Source of the DNA: Planctomycetota bacterium
Lineage (GTDB): Bacteria > Planctomycetota > MHYJ01 > WSZJ01
Assembly: GCA_016190145.1 (NCBI GenBank)
Contig: JACPRD010000214.1
Coordinates: forward strand, 53,306-117,305
Direction: 5' to 3'
DNA length: 64,000 nucleotides
Of this stretch, positions 28,053-35,251 are shown piece after piece. The notes beneath the pieces are model-generated. The model worked only from the letters and a program-made list of their open reading frames with translations, did no database searches and was not told the DNA's origin. The position numbers and the translations under genes are program-made. The number at the start of each line of letters is the position of its first letter. The stretch's first letter is position 1.

Positions 28053-29569
28053 TGCCGGTCACCGCCCACGACGTCCTCCTCCTCTCCCCGTTCCTCGCCA
28101 TCCTCGGCGCCGCGGCCCTCGCCGTCGCCGCCGACCTGTTCATCGGCCGCCTCGAGCGCGCCGCCCTCCCGTTCCTCTCCGTCGCCGGCCTCGGCGCGGC
28201 CGCGATGGCGTTCGTGAATCTGTGGGGGCGCAACGAAGAGGCGTTCGCGGGGGCGATCCGGACGGACGATCTCTCCATCGTGCTCGGGCTCACCGCGGTC
28301 GGCGCCACCGCGATATCGGTGCTCATGTCCGCCACCTACGTCCGCCCCGCCGCCGTCGACTTCGGCGAGTTCTACGGCCTCATGCTCACCGCCTGCGCCG
28401 GCGCCGTCCTCCTCGCCCAGGCCAACGACCTCATGATGGTCTTCCTCGGCATCGAAATCCTCTCCATCTCCATCTACTGCCTCACCGGCATCACCCGCGA
28501 CCGCGAAAAATCCGCCGAAGCCGCCATGAAGTACTTCATCATGGGCGCCTTCTCCACCGGCTTCCTCCTGTTCGGCTTCGCCTTCCTCTACGGCGCCGCC
28601 GCCTCCCAGCCGGCCTCCCCTGGCGCCCTCTCCTCCGCCTGCCTCCGCCTCGACTCCCTCGCCGCCATCCCCGCCGATAACCCCCTCCTCCTCGCCGGCC
28701 TCGCTCTCTTCCTCGTCGGCTTCTCCTTCAAACTCGGCGCCGTCCCGTTCCACGCCTGGACCCCCGACGCCTACGAAGGCGCCCCCGCCCCCGTCACCGG
28801 CTTCATGTCCGCCGTCGTCAAGGCCGGCGCCGTCGGCGCCCTCCTCCGCGCCGCCACGATCGCCTTCCCCCACCTCGCCTACGAATGGGGCACCCTCCTC
28901 GCCCTCCTCGCCGCCGCCACCATGATCGTCGGCAACCTCTTCGCCCTCGCCCAGACCAACCTCAAACGCCTCCTCGCCTACTCCTCCATCGGCCACACCG
29001 GCTACATCCTCGTCGGCGTCGCCACCTCCGCGCTCGCCTCCGACGGCGCCGGCCGCCTTCAGCCCGAATCCCTCACCGCCGTCGTGTTCTACGTCGCCGC
29101 CTACGCCGTCACCACCGTCGGCTCCTTCGGCATCATCTCCCTCCTCTCGCGCCCCGGCGCCGAACTCGAAGACGTCTCCCATTTCGCCGGCCTCGCCTCC
29201 CGCCGCCCCCTGGCCGCCGCCGCCATGACCCTCTTCATGGCCTCCCTCGCCGGCATCCCCCCCACCGCCGGGTTCATCGGGAAGTTTCTGATCTTCAAGG
29301 AAGCGGTCTCCAGCCCCGAGACCCTCTGGCTCGCCCTGATCGGCATTGCGACCTCGATGCTGTCCGCGTACTACTACCTGAAGATCGTCGTGGCGATGTA
29401 CATGCGCGCGCCGGAAAAGGGCGAAGAATTCGGCCTGACCTCCGAGCGCTGGGGCGCGGGATTCGCCCTTGCGCTCTCCGCCGCGGGCACCGTGCTGCTG
29501 GGAGTCGTCCCCATGCGGCTCATCGAGTGGAGCGCCGCGGCGATCAGGGAGCTGGGGCATTTGCTATAG
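28052..29569 (+). CDS. nuoN: NADH-quinone oxidoreductase subunit N
   Basis: A 505-residue antiporter-like subunit, last of the operon. Seen: FLGIEILSISIYCLTGITRD (key Glu), KLGAVPFHAWTPDAYEGAPAPVTGFMS, LAQTNLKRLLAYSSIGHTGYILVG, GIPPTAGFIGKF. The start is coupled to nuoM. A small lipoprotein gene follows after 9 bases and may be the last cistron of the same transcript, ending at the terminator at 30259-30282. Confidence 0.97.
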   Translation: MPVTAHDVLLLSPFLAILGAAALAVAADLFIGRLERAALPFLSVAGLGAAAMAFVNLWGRNEEAFAGAIRTDDLSIVLGLTAVGATAISVLMSATYVRPAAVDFGEFYGLMLTACAGAVLLAQANDLMMVFLGIEILSISIYCLTGITRDREKSAEAAMKYFIMGAFSTGFLLFGFAFLYGAAASQPASPGALSSACLRLDSLAAIPADNPLLLAGLALFLVGFSFKLGAVPFHAWTPDAYEGAPAPVTGFMSAVVKAGAVGALLRAATIAFPHLAYEWGTLLALLAAATMIVGNLFALAQTNLKRLLAYSSIGHTGYILVGVATSALASDGAGRLQPESLTAVVFYVAAYAVTTVGSFGIISLLSRPGAELEDVSHFAGLASRRPLAAAAMTLFMASLAGIPPTAGFIGKFLIFKEAVSSPETLWLALIGIATSMLSAYYYLKIVVAMYMRAPEKGEEFGLTSERWGAGFALALSAAGTVLLGVVPMRLIEWSAAAIRELGHLL

Positions 29570-29578
29570 TCTGGCCTT

Positions 29579-30217
29579 GTGAGATCTTTCTGGCGGTTCT
29601 TCCTGGCGGCCCTCGTGTGCGGCTGCGCGCCGGACCCCCCGGCTCCGGCGCCGCCTCCACCCGTCGCCTGGCCCCCGGTCAAGGGGCAGCCGTTTCCTGA
29701 TCTCCAACTCGTCGACCAGACGGGCGCCCGCGTGTCCCTGTCCTCCTTCAAGGGGAAGGTCCTCCTCGTCGAGCCGGTCGGAATGAACTGCGCCGGCTGC
29801 CAGGCTTTCTGCGGCGCGCATCGCCCGGGGATCGGGGCGTTCGAAGGCGTGACGCCCCAGCCCGGCCTGATGTCCGTCGACGAGTGCGTCGCCCGGCTCG
29901 GCCAGGGGGCGACCCTCGACGACCCCGATGTCGTGCACGTCCAGCTGCTTCTCTACAGCATGAACATGGACGCGCCGACGCCGGCGGACGCGAAACGATG
30001 GGCGGACCACTTCAAGATGGACAGGAACCGCAACCGGGTGGTTCTCGCCGGGGAACCGTGGCTGGTCAACTCGGCCAGCTACGAAATGATCCCCGGCTTC
30101 TTCCTCGTCGACCGCGCGTTCGTGGTCGTCTCCGACAGTACCGGCCATCACCCGAAGGACGACCTGTATCGCTTCCTGATTCCAGCACTGTCCAAACTGC
30201 TGCACGAGAAGCGCTGA
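29579..30217 (+). CDS. thioredoxin-fold lipoprotein (Sco/peroxiredoxin-like)
   Basis: A 212-residue protein starting at GTG, with a lipoprotein signal (FFLAALVCGC). After a Pro-rich linker comes an AhpC-TSA/Sco-like domain: KGQPFPDLQLVDQTGARVSLSSFKGKVLLVE, then MNCAGCQAFC with a CxxC pair. The VMI strand and a C-terminal FFLVDRAF segment follow. Sco proteins, which deliver copper or reduce thiols, use CxxxC; this CxxC is closer to a thioredoxin-type reductant. It lies 9 bases after nuoN, so respiratory assembly is a reasonable but unproven role. Confidence 0.72.
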   Translation: MRSFWRFFLAALVCGCAPDPPAPAPPPPVAWPPVKGQPFPDLQLVDQTGARVSLSSFKGKVLLVEPVGMNCAGCQAFCGAHRPGIGAFEGVTPQPGLMSVDECVARLGQGATLDDPDVVHVQLLLYSMNMDAPTPADAKRWADHFKMDRNRNRVVLAGEPWLVNSASYEMIPGFFLVDRAFVVVSDSTGHHPKDDLYRFLIPALSKLLHEKR

Positions 30218-30258
30218 ATCGGTTGGGTTCTGATGGGAGGAGGCGGTATCAAAAGAAA

Positions 30259-30282
30259 GGACCCGGCGGCGAAGCCGGGTCC
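30259..30282. terminator. bidirectional intrinsic terminator
   Basis: GGACCCGGC and GCCGGGTCC pair around GGCGAA. Rightward it is followed by TGTTTAAAT; leftward by TTTCTTTT. It separates the convergent nuoN/lipoprotein transcript from the secreted Cys-rich gene. Confidence 0.75.
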
Positions 30283-30305
30283 TGTTTAAATCTCTCTTCG
30301 GGCGG

Positions 30306-30875
30306 CTAGCTCTTTTCGTCCTCGTGTCCGTCTTCGTCGTGACCTTCGTCGCCCTTGTGTTCCTTCTTGTCCCCGCCCTCGCACTTTCCTTCCTTCTTCT
30401 CCCCGCATCCGCCTTCCTTCGGCTCGCACTTCCCATCCGGACCCGCGCCCAGGCCCGGGCCTTCCTTCTTCTCATCGCCGCCCGGCCGCTTCACGTCGAC
30501 GCCTTCCTTCTTCCCTTCGCCCTTCCGGCGGATTTCGTCGCAGGCGTCCTTGCATTTCCGGCGGGCTTCCTCCTTGCACTTCTTGTGGCCGCCCTTTTCG
30601 CAGTCCTTGTGGCCCTCTTTCTTGCAGCGCTTGTAAGCTTCGCGCTGGCAGTCCGCGTGGCCTTCCTTCTCGCACTTGCGCCTGGCCTCCTCGAACTTCT
30701 TCTTCCACGCCAGTTCCTCAGCCTTGCGGCGGGCGGCTTCCTTCGCGTCGAGCTTCTCACCGCCGTCCGGCCTCTTCTCCTTGACCTCGGGTTTCTTGTC
30801 GCCGCCGTCTTCGGCGCGCGCGGTGGTGGCCAGGGCGAAGGTGGCGCCGATCAGAATTGCGAGCAGGCGTTTCAT
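30306..30875 (-). CDS. secreted Lys/Glu/Cys/His-rich repeat protein
   Basis: A 189-residue protein with a clear signal peptide (LLAILIGATFALATTARA-ED). The mature part is about half Lys, Glu, Gly and Arg. Residues about 68-115 hold a run of regularly spaced cysteines and histidines with units like RKCEKEGHADC, KRCKKEGHKDC, KGGHKKC and RKCKDACDE. The C-terminal part is Gly/Lys/Glu/His-rich (CEPKEGGCGEKKEGKC, DEGHDEDGHEDE). No family recognised. Spaced Cys and His suggest metal binding, or disulphide-linked extracellular material. The opposite strand is open only because of composition. Next to another low-complexity secreted gene. Confidence 0.7.
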   Translation of the reverse strand: MKRLLAILIGATFALATTARAEDGGDKKPEVKEKRPDGGEKLDAKEAARRKAEELAWKKKFEEARRKCEKEGHADCQREAYKRCKKEGHKDCEKGGHKKCKEEARRKCKDACDEIRRKGEGKKEGVDVKRPGGDEKKEGPGLGAGPDGKCEPKEGGCGEKKEGKCEGGDKKEHKGDEGHDEDGHEDEKS

Positions 30876-31019
30876 GCGTATCCTCGCGAAAAGGTTCCTG
30901 TTTCCCCCCGCTCGGAGACTTCCCGTGCGGCTGAGAAAAGGACGGCGGCCGGGGCCTGGCGTTACAGGAGGTTGCCGAAATCCACAAACCTTTATATCAA
31001 AAGCGGTTGGGCCACAACA

Positions 31020-31052
31020 AACCGGGCCCGGCGGATTCCGCCGGGCCCGGAA
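31020..31052 (-). terminator. intrinsic terminator of the Pro/Asp/His-rich gene
   Basis: A 13-bp perfect stem (31022-31034 with 31038-31050, CCGGGCCCGGCGG arm) with a three-base loop. Read leftward it is followed by TTTGTTGT. It lies 20 bases past the stop of the 31072-31785 gene. Confidence 0.7.
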
Positions 31053-31071
31053 GGTGTCTCTCAGGCGGGAG

Positions 31072-31785
31072 CTAGCTGCCCTTCTTCCCTCCGCCCCTCT
31101 CGTCGTCGTCGTGCCCGTCATCGTCGTGGCCCGGATCGGCACCGTGGCCGCCCTTGCCCTTGCCGGGATTGTCTTCGTCATCGTGATCGTCGTTGTTCCC
31201 GTGGCCGCGGTTGCCTTTCGGCCCCTTGCCCCGGCCGCGGTCGCCGTCCGATCCGCCGTCGCGGTCGCCACCTTCGTGCGCGCCGCCGTCACGGTCGTCG
31301 CCATCGTGGTCGTGCCCGTCGCCGTCATGGTCGCCGCCGCACTTGTGCCCGCCTCTCCGGTCCTTCGGCGGCATCGGGGGCTTCGGCGGACGCGGATGAT
31401 CCCCGCCAGCGCCATCCTTCGGCGGACGCGGATGCTCGCCGTCGCACTTCCCTTCCCCATCCTTGGGCGGCGGGGGCCGACGGCCCGGACCGCACTTGTC
31501 ATCCTTCGGCGGCGGAGGCGGCTTGCGCCCCGGACCGCACTTGTCATCCTTCGGCGGCGGAGGCGGCTTGTGGCCCGGACCGCACTTGTCCTTGTCCTTG
31601 TGCTTCTCCTTGTCATGGTCCCCACCCGCATCCTTCGGCGGAGCCTTCTTGTCACGCGCCCCAGGCGGCGGCTTTCCAGGTCCCTTGCCAGGCTTCCCAC
31701 CGTCCCCGCACGGCTTGCCATCCGCGGAAGCGATTCCCGCGGCGAGCACAGCGGCGGCGACGGCCATTCCCAGGATGCGGCTCAT
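31072..31785 (-). CDS. secreted low-complexity protein with CGPG-polyPro repeats
   Basis: A 237-residue protein with a signal peptide (GMAVAAAVLAAGIASADG). The middle contains about three tandem 15-residue units of the form DDKCGPG(H/R)KPPPPPK, preceded and followed by related KCDGEHPRPPK pieces. The last 90 residues are Asp/Gly/His-rich (DHDGDGHDHDGDDRDGG; DDHDDEDN). It looks like an extracellular calcium- or metal-binding, intrinsically disordered protein; no family recognised. Same orientation as the Cys/His/Lys-rich gene 196 bases downstream and with its own terminator, so the two are separate transcripts or a loosely linked pair. Confidence 0.65.
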   Translation of the reverse strand: MSRILGMAVAAAVLAAGIASADGKPCGDGGKPGKGPGKPPPGARDKKAPPKDAGGDHDKEKHKDKDKCGPGHKPPPPPKDDKCGPGRKPPPPPKDDKCGPGRRPPPPKDGEGKCDGEHPRPPKDGAGGDHPRPPKPPMPPKDRRGGHKCGGDHDGDGHDHDGDDRDGGAHEGGDRDGGSDGDRGRGKGPKGNRGHGNNDDHDDEDNPGKGKGGHGADPGHDDDGHDDDERGGGKKGS

Positions 31786-31904
31786 TTCGATCTCCCGAAG
31801 ATTGTGGGCGATTCTCGCCCCCCGATTAAACCAACCCGGAGACCTGCAAAAAATTGTAAAAATCTCAGAAAATCGTCAAGAAATGCTCAAAGAGTAAAAC
31901 GATC

Positions 31905-33169
31905 TCATTCCAGCGTTTTCAGCAGACGGGCCGCTTCCTCCGCCTCCGGCGTCCCGGGATGCCCGTCGATCACCTTCTGAAGCCACGTCCGCGCGTTCTC
32001 AGGCTTCTTGTTCTCGATCAGCATCCGCGCCCGCTCGATCCAGCCGCGGGCCTGCCGCCGCGCCTCCGCCTTCTTGACGATGTCCGGCCACTCCGCACTT
32101 CCCGTCAGCTCGTCGATCCGCGCCTGCGCCTTCCGCGCGCATTCCGTCCCCGCATGCCGCGCCACCACCTCGCGATATACCTCCACCGCCTCAGGCATGT
32201 CCCGTGCCTCCGTCTCCTGCGCCTTCTCGAACAGCGGCGTCGCCTTCGCCTCCAGCCGCCGCGCCTCCGCCTCCTTCTCCGCCTTCTCCACGTTCGTGTC
32301 GAGAATCAGCCCGAACGTCGCCACGAAGTAGATCCGCCGGATGTGGAATCCGCCCTCGTTCGCCTCGTATTTCTGCACGCCGACGCCGAGGAGGTTCACG
32401 TACTTATTGATGAAGGGCGCCCGGTGCCCCGGCTGCCGAGCCAGGCGTCCACGGCGGCCTGGGGGTTGTTGTCGTACGCGAGATCCTCGCCCACGAAAAT
32501 CACCCCGTCCGGCCGCGCCTCATACTTCCGGTCAGGCAGCCCCCACGTCACGTTCTTCCACCCATACTTCACCTTCGCCCGCGCCGCCATGTCCCCCGCT
32601 TTCGGCGACAGGTGCGCGAAGTACCGGTTCTCGATCATGTCCGCACAGTGGTCGCGGCCGATCGCCGCCAGCCGCTCCTCCCACTGCAGTTCCGACAGGC
32701 CACGCCCTTTGCGGAACGCGTTGATCCGGTCGAAGACGTCCCGCTCGATCTCCCCCGCCGGCCGCCGGTCCCACTCGTAGTTCGGCTCGGGCTCCACTTC
32801 CTTCGGCACGCCCGCATAAATGTTGAAGATCGCCCCTACCGCCGGCCCCAGGTCCCCCTGCACCATGAACTCCACGTCGTACCGGCCTTTCCCCTTGTCG
32901 AACACCAGCCGCTGCGCGAACTTCCCGCCCGTGATCTCCGCGTCGTGCAGCTCCTTGGTCGTGCCGTCGGGAAGCGTGATCGCGCACCAGCCGTACTTCC
33001 ACTTTCCCTGCGGCACGCCGCGGATGGTGAGCGCTGCGCCTTCCTCGATTTCGCGCGGGAAGTCCTCGATGCGGACGCGGTCTTTGTAGTACGTCTCTCC
33101 TGCCGGCGCGGGAAGCGCGGCGAGCGCGAGGAGGAAAAGGACGTTACAGGTCGCGATCTTTTTTGACAT
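31905..33169 (-). pseudogene. CAP/SCP-domain protein, copy 3, with one-base frameshift
   Basis: The first frame (33169 to about 32435) encodes a signal peptide (NVLFLLALAALPAPAG), a beta-rich region and most of a CAP domain (RDVFDRINAFRKGRGL, IGRDHCADMIENRYFAHLSPKAGDM, GEDLAYDNN, AVDAWLGS). It then runs into a stop. The next frame continues exactly where the CAP domain should (SPGHRAPFINKYVNLLGVGV) and goes on to a TPR-like helical tail ending at 31905. Restoring one base in the CCCCGG run near 32427-32432 gives 421 codons. Either a true frameshift or a sequence error at a short homopolymer. The start codon shares a base with the stop of the upstream glycosyltransferase (TGATG). Confidence 0.8.
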
Positions 33170-33849
33170 CAGGCCTTTCGTGACAGGGCGTGGCGGAAGA
33201 TGGTCCACAGGATCTTATACCCAGCACGTACCGTGCCGGAAACGGTCCCCGTGATTTTCGAGACGCCGACGCGCCGGCGGTAGCTCACGGGGACCTCGCA
33301 GACGCGCAGCCCGTGCCGGAGCGCCCGGATCTGCATCTCCACCGTCCACCCGAAATTCCGGTCGCGCATGCCGAGTTTTTTCAGCGATTCGAACCGGATC
33401 GCGCGGAACGGGCCCAGGTCCGTGTAGCGGTGCCCGTAAATCAGCCTCATCAGGAAGCACGCGAGCGCGTTTCCGAACCGCGCCTGCGGCAGGAGCGCAC
33501 CTGCCTCGCGCTCCCCCAGCGCGCGCGACCCGATCACCATGTCCGCCCGCCCGGCCTCGATCGGCTCCACCAGCCGCGGCAGCTCGTCGGGATGGTCGCT
33601 GAAATCCGCGTCCACGAAAACGACCACCTCGGGCTCACGAAGCGCCGCAATCCCCGCCAGGCACGCGCTTCCGTACCCGCGCCGCGGCTCCGACACAACC
33701 CGCGCGCCGCCCGCGACCGCGACCTCCGCCGTGCGATCCTTCGACCCGTTGTCCACGACCACGACGTCGTCGACTTTGGGAAGCGCCGCGAGCACGAGCG
33801 GCAGGCTTTTCTCCTCGTTCAGCGCAGGGATCACGACCGCGACCCTCAT
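33169..33849 (-). CDS. family 2 glycosyltransferase (dolichyl-phosphate mannosyltransferase-like)
   Basis: A 226-residue GT2 enzyme: VAVVIPALNEEKSLP (nucleotide-sugar site), VDNGSKDRT, VFVDADFSDHP (DXD metal site), MVIGSRALGERE, and the acceptor-side GWTVEMQIRALRHGLRVCEVPVSYRRRVGVSKITGT. Such enzymes move a sugar from a nucleotide donor to a polyprenyl phosphate. There is no C-terminal membrane domain beyond a short amphipathic end. ATG overlaps the stop of the DUF2064 gene by four bases, and its own stop overlaps the CAP gene start. Confidence 0.88.
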   Translation of the reverse strand: MRVAVVIPALNEEKSLPLVLAALPKVDDVVVVDNGSKDRTAEVAVAGGARVVSEPRRGYGSACLAGIAALREPEVVVFVDADFSDHPDELPRLVEPIEAGRADMVIGSRALGEREAGALLPQARFGNALACFLMRLIYGHRYTDLGPFRAIRFESLKKLGMRDRNFGWTVEMQIRALRHGLRVCEVPVSYRRRVGVSKITGTVSGTVRAGYKILWTIFRHALSRKA

Positions 33850-34442
33850 CGGCCGCGCTTCCAGCGCTCGAAGTCCGCCTTCGTGTCGACGTCGTACCAC
33901 CCGGGCAGGAGCGAGATCTTGAGTCCTTTCGCGCGTTCGAGCGTCGCAGCCATGACGCCCGGGGTCGACCAGGGGATGTCGCGGAAGATTTCGGGAAGCG
34001 GCTCCCGCATGCCGACGAGCACGTATCCTCCATCCTCCGCGGGGCCGAGGACGAGGTCGTGCGTCTCGATGTCCGCGAACGCGCGTTCGAGGTGGGCATC
34101 GGGAAGGTCGGGCGCGTCCGTCCCGATGAGCACCGCCGGAGCCGCCCGCCGGAACGCGCGGAGCATGCGCTCGCCGAGGTCGCCCTCGCCCTGGTCGAGG
34201 AACGCGCTCCACCGCGGAAAGTACGCCGCGAGATCGTTGACCGACCCTTCCGGCGTGCCGAAGACCATGAGCCCGCGCAGTTCCCCCTGCGGGCACACCC
34301 GCGCGCACTGCGCCGACACGGCGCGCAGGCAATCGCGGTACGCCGCGAGCGCCGCTTCGGGGCCGATCTCCGCCGCGAGCCGCGTCTTCACTTTCCCCCG
34401 TTCGGGTCGACGCGCGAACACGCAGAGGGAGGCGGGCGTCAT
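33846..34442 (-). CDS. DUF2064 (TIGR04282-type) glycosyltransferase-like protein
   Basis: A 198-residue protein of the family with a nucleotide-diphospho-sugar fold: CVFARRPERGKVKTRLA at the N-terminus, VLIGTDAPDLP (metal-site Asp), LVLGPAEDGGYVLVGM and PGWYDVDTKADFERW. The family is often next to GT2 genes, as here; some members are linked by annotation to arsenosugar synthesis, but arsenic genes are absent here. The ATG at 34442 is chosen because the 54 upstream codons of the frame only translate the GGCGGAAGG repeats. Confidence 0.82.
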   Translation of the reverse strand: MTPASLCVFARRPERGKVKTRLAAEIGPEAALAAYRDCLRAVSAQCARVCPQGELRGLMVFGTPEGSVNDLAAYFPRWSAFLDQGEGDLGERMLRAFRRAAPAVLIGTDAPDLPDAHLERAFADIETHDLVLGPAEDGGYVLVGMREPLPEIFRDIPWSTPGVMAATLERAKGLKISLLPGWYDVDTKADFERWKRGR

Positions 34443-34465
34443 GGGCCGACAGTATAGCGGCGGGG

Positions 34466-34660
34466 GGCGGAAGGACGGGGCGGAAGGGCGGAAGTGCAGG
34501 GCGGAAGGGCGACAGGGCGCAAGGGCGGAAGGGAAGACCTGCGAATCGAATGACTCACACCGGTCCGGGTCGCCCTGAGCCAGGAGGAAGGCACTGTCCT
34601 GCACTCCGCCCTTCCGCCCTCCAGCCCTTCCGCCCTGCCCTTAGCCCTCTCGCCCTCCGG
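34466..34660. repeat. GGCGGAAGG-type inverted repeat region
   Basis: Units of GGCGGAAGG and GGGCGGAAG fill 34466-34535; the complementary units (CCCTTCCGCCCT) fill 34597-34660. The two blocks are inverted copies around a 60-base non-repeated centre. This occupies nearly the whole gap between the divergent DUF2064 and small zinc-motif genes. Confidence 0.65.
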
Positions 34661-34673
34661 TCCACCGCTCGCA

Positions 34674-34680
34674 TATAATC
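34674..34680 (+). promoter_or_regulatory. probable -10 box (TATAAT)
   Basis: TATAAT follows GCA about 33 bases before the ATG of the 75-residue gene. No convincing -35 is seen, as the upstream stretch is repeat sequence. Confidence 0.45.
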
Positions 34681-34709
34681 AACTCCGATCTCCAATCGAG
34701 GCTCAGCCC

Positions 34710-34937
34710 ATGTCCTCCAGTTCCTCCGGCGCCAGCCGCATCCGCTGGTTCCTGTTCGGCGTGATCGCCGCCGCCGTCGCGGGCGCGTTCCTCGTCCCGG
34801 TGCGCGACTGCAAGAGCTGCATCGGCACGGGCGGCCTGAAGATCGGGACGGCCGTGGATCTCTCGTGCAAGAAGTGTGGCGGCGACGGCAAGCAGACCGT
34901 CTTCGACATCGTGAGGGCAGCGATCAAGGGCAATTAG
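34710..34937 (+). CDS. small membrane protein with half a DnaJ-type zinc motif
   Basis: A 75-residue protein: short hydrophilic start, one transmembrane helix (IRWFLFGVIAAAVAGAFLVPV), then CKSCIGTGG and CKKCGGDGK, two CxxCxGxG units as in the DnaJ zinc-finger region. Two units are enough for one zinc site. The role is unknown; DnaJ-type zinc domains bind unfolded or thiol-containing protein. Codon use matches the neighbours, and a TATAAT lies upstream. Confidence 0.65.
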   Translation: MSSSSSGASRIRWFLFGVIAAAVAGAFLVPVRDCKSCIGTGGLKIGTAVDLSCKKCGGDGKQTVFDIVRAAIKGN

Positions 34938-35251
34938 GCAGGAGGCGGGATTGCGGGAAGGAAGTCAGCGACTCCCCTTACCGCCGGGATACCCGGCAGG
35001 CTGGCCCATCGTTTCCCCCGCAACCCGCACGAAACTGCGTTGGGCGCTGGCGCTAGCCGTCGTCGCGCTGGCGCGTCTATGGCCGCCCACACCGGACCAA
35101 GCTGTTCCGATGGAGATTTGCGAGATCCGCACTCCACAGTTCCTTCCACCTAGAGCCAGCGCTGGAATGGACACTCTGGAAACTCACGAGCCGACCTTAG
35201 CGCGAAACGAGTAACGAGGAACGAAGCACGCGCCGCGCATCCGGCGCCGCC
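34938..35251. other. 314-base gap without a convincing gene
   Basis: A TTG-started frame at 34951-35214 (87 codons) has a GGAGG six bases upstream and a hydrophobic stretch, but no recognisable domain and atypical codon use, so it is not called. 35202-35226 carries a GAAACGAGTAACGAGGAACGA repeat tract of the same family as 37496 and 43383. Confidence 0.5.

Noticed and set aside
30324-31980. Two long plus-strand frames (501 and 434 codons) opposite the low-complexity secreted genes
   Set aside because: Their hydrophobic or Arg-rich composition is the complement of Lys/Glu/Asp codons; the minus frames have signal peptides, repeats and terminators.
34951-35214. TTG-started 87-codon frame with GGAGG upstream
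   Set aside because: No conserved motif and its end is repeat-rich sequence; not enough to call a gene.
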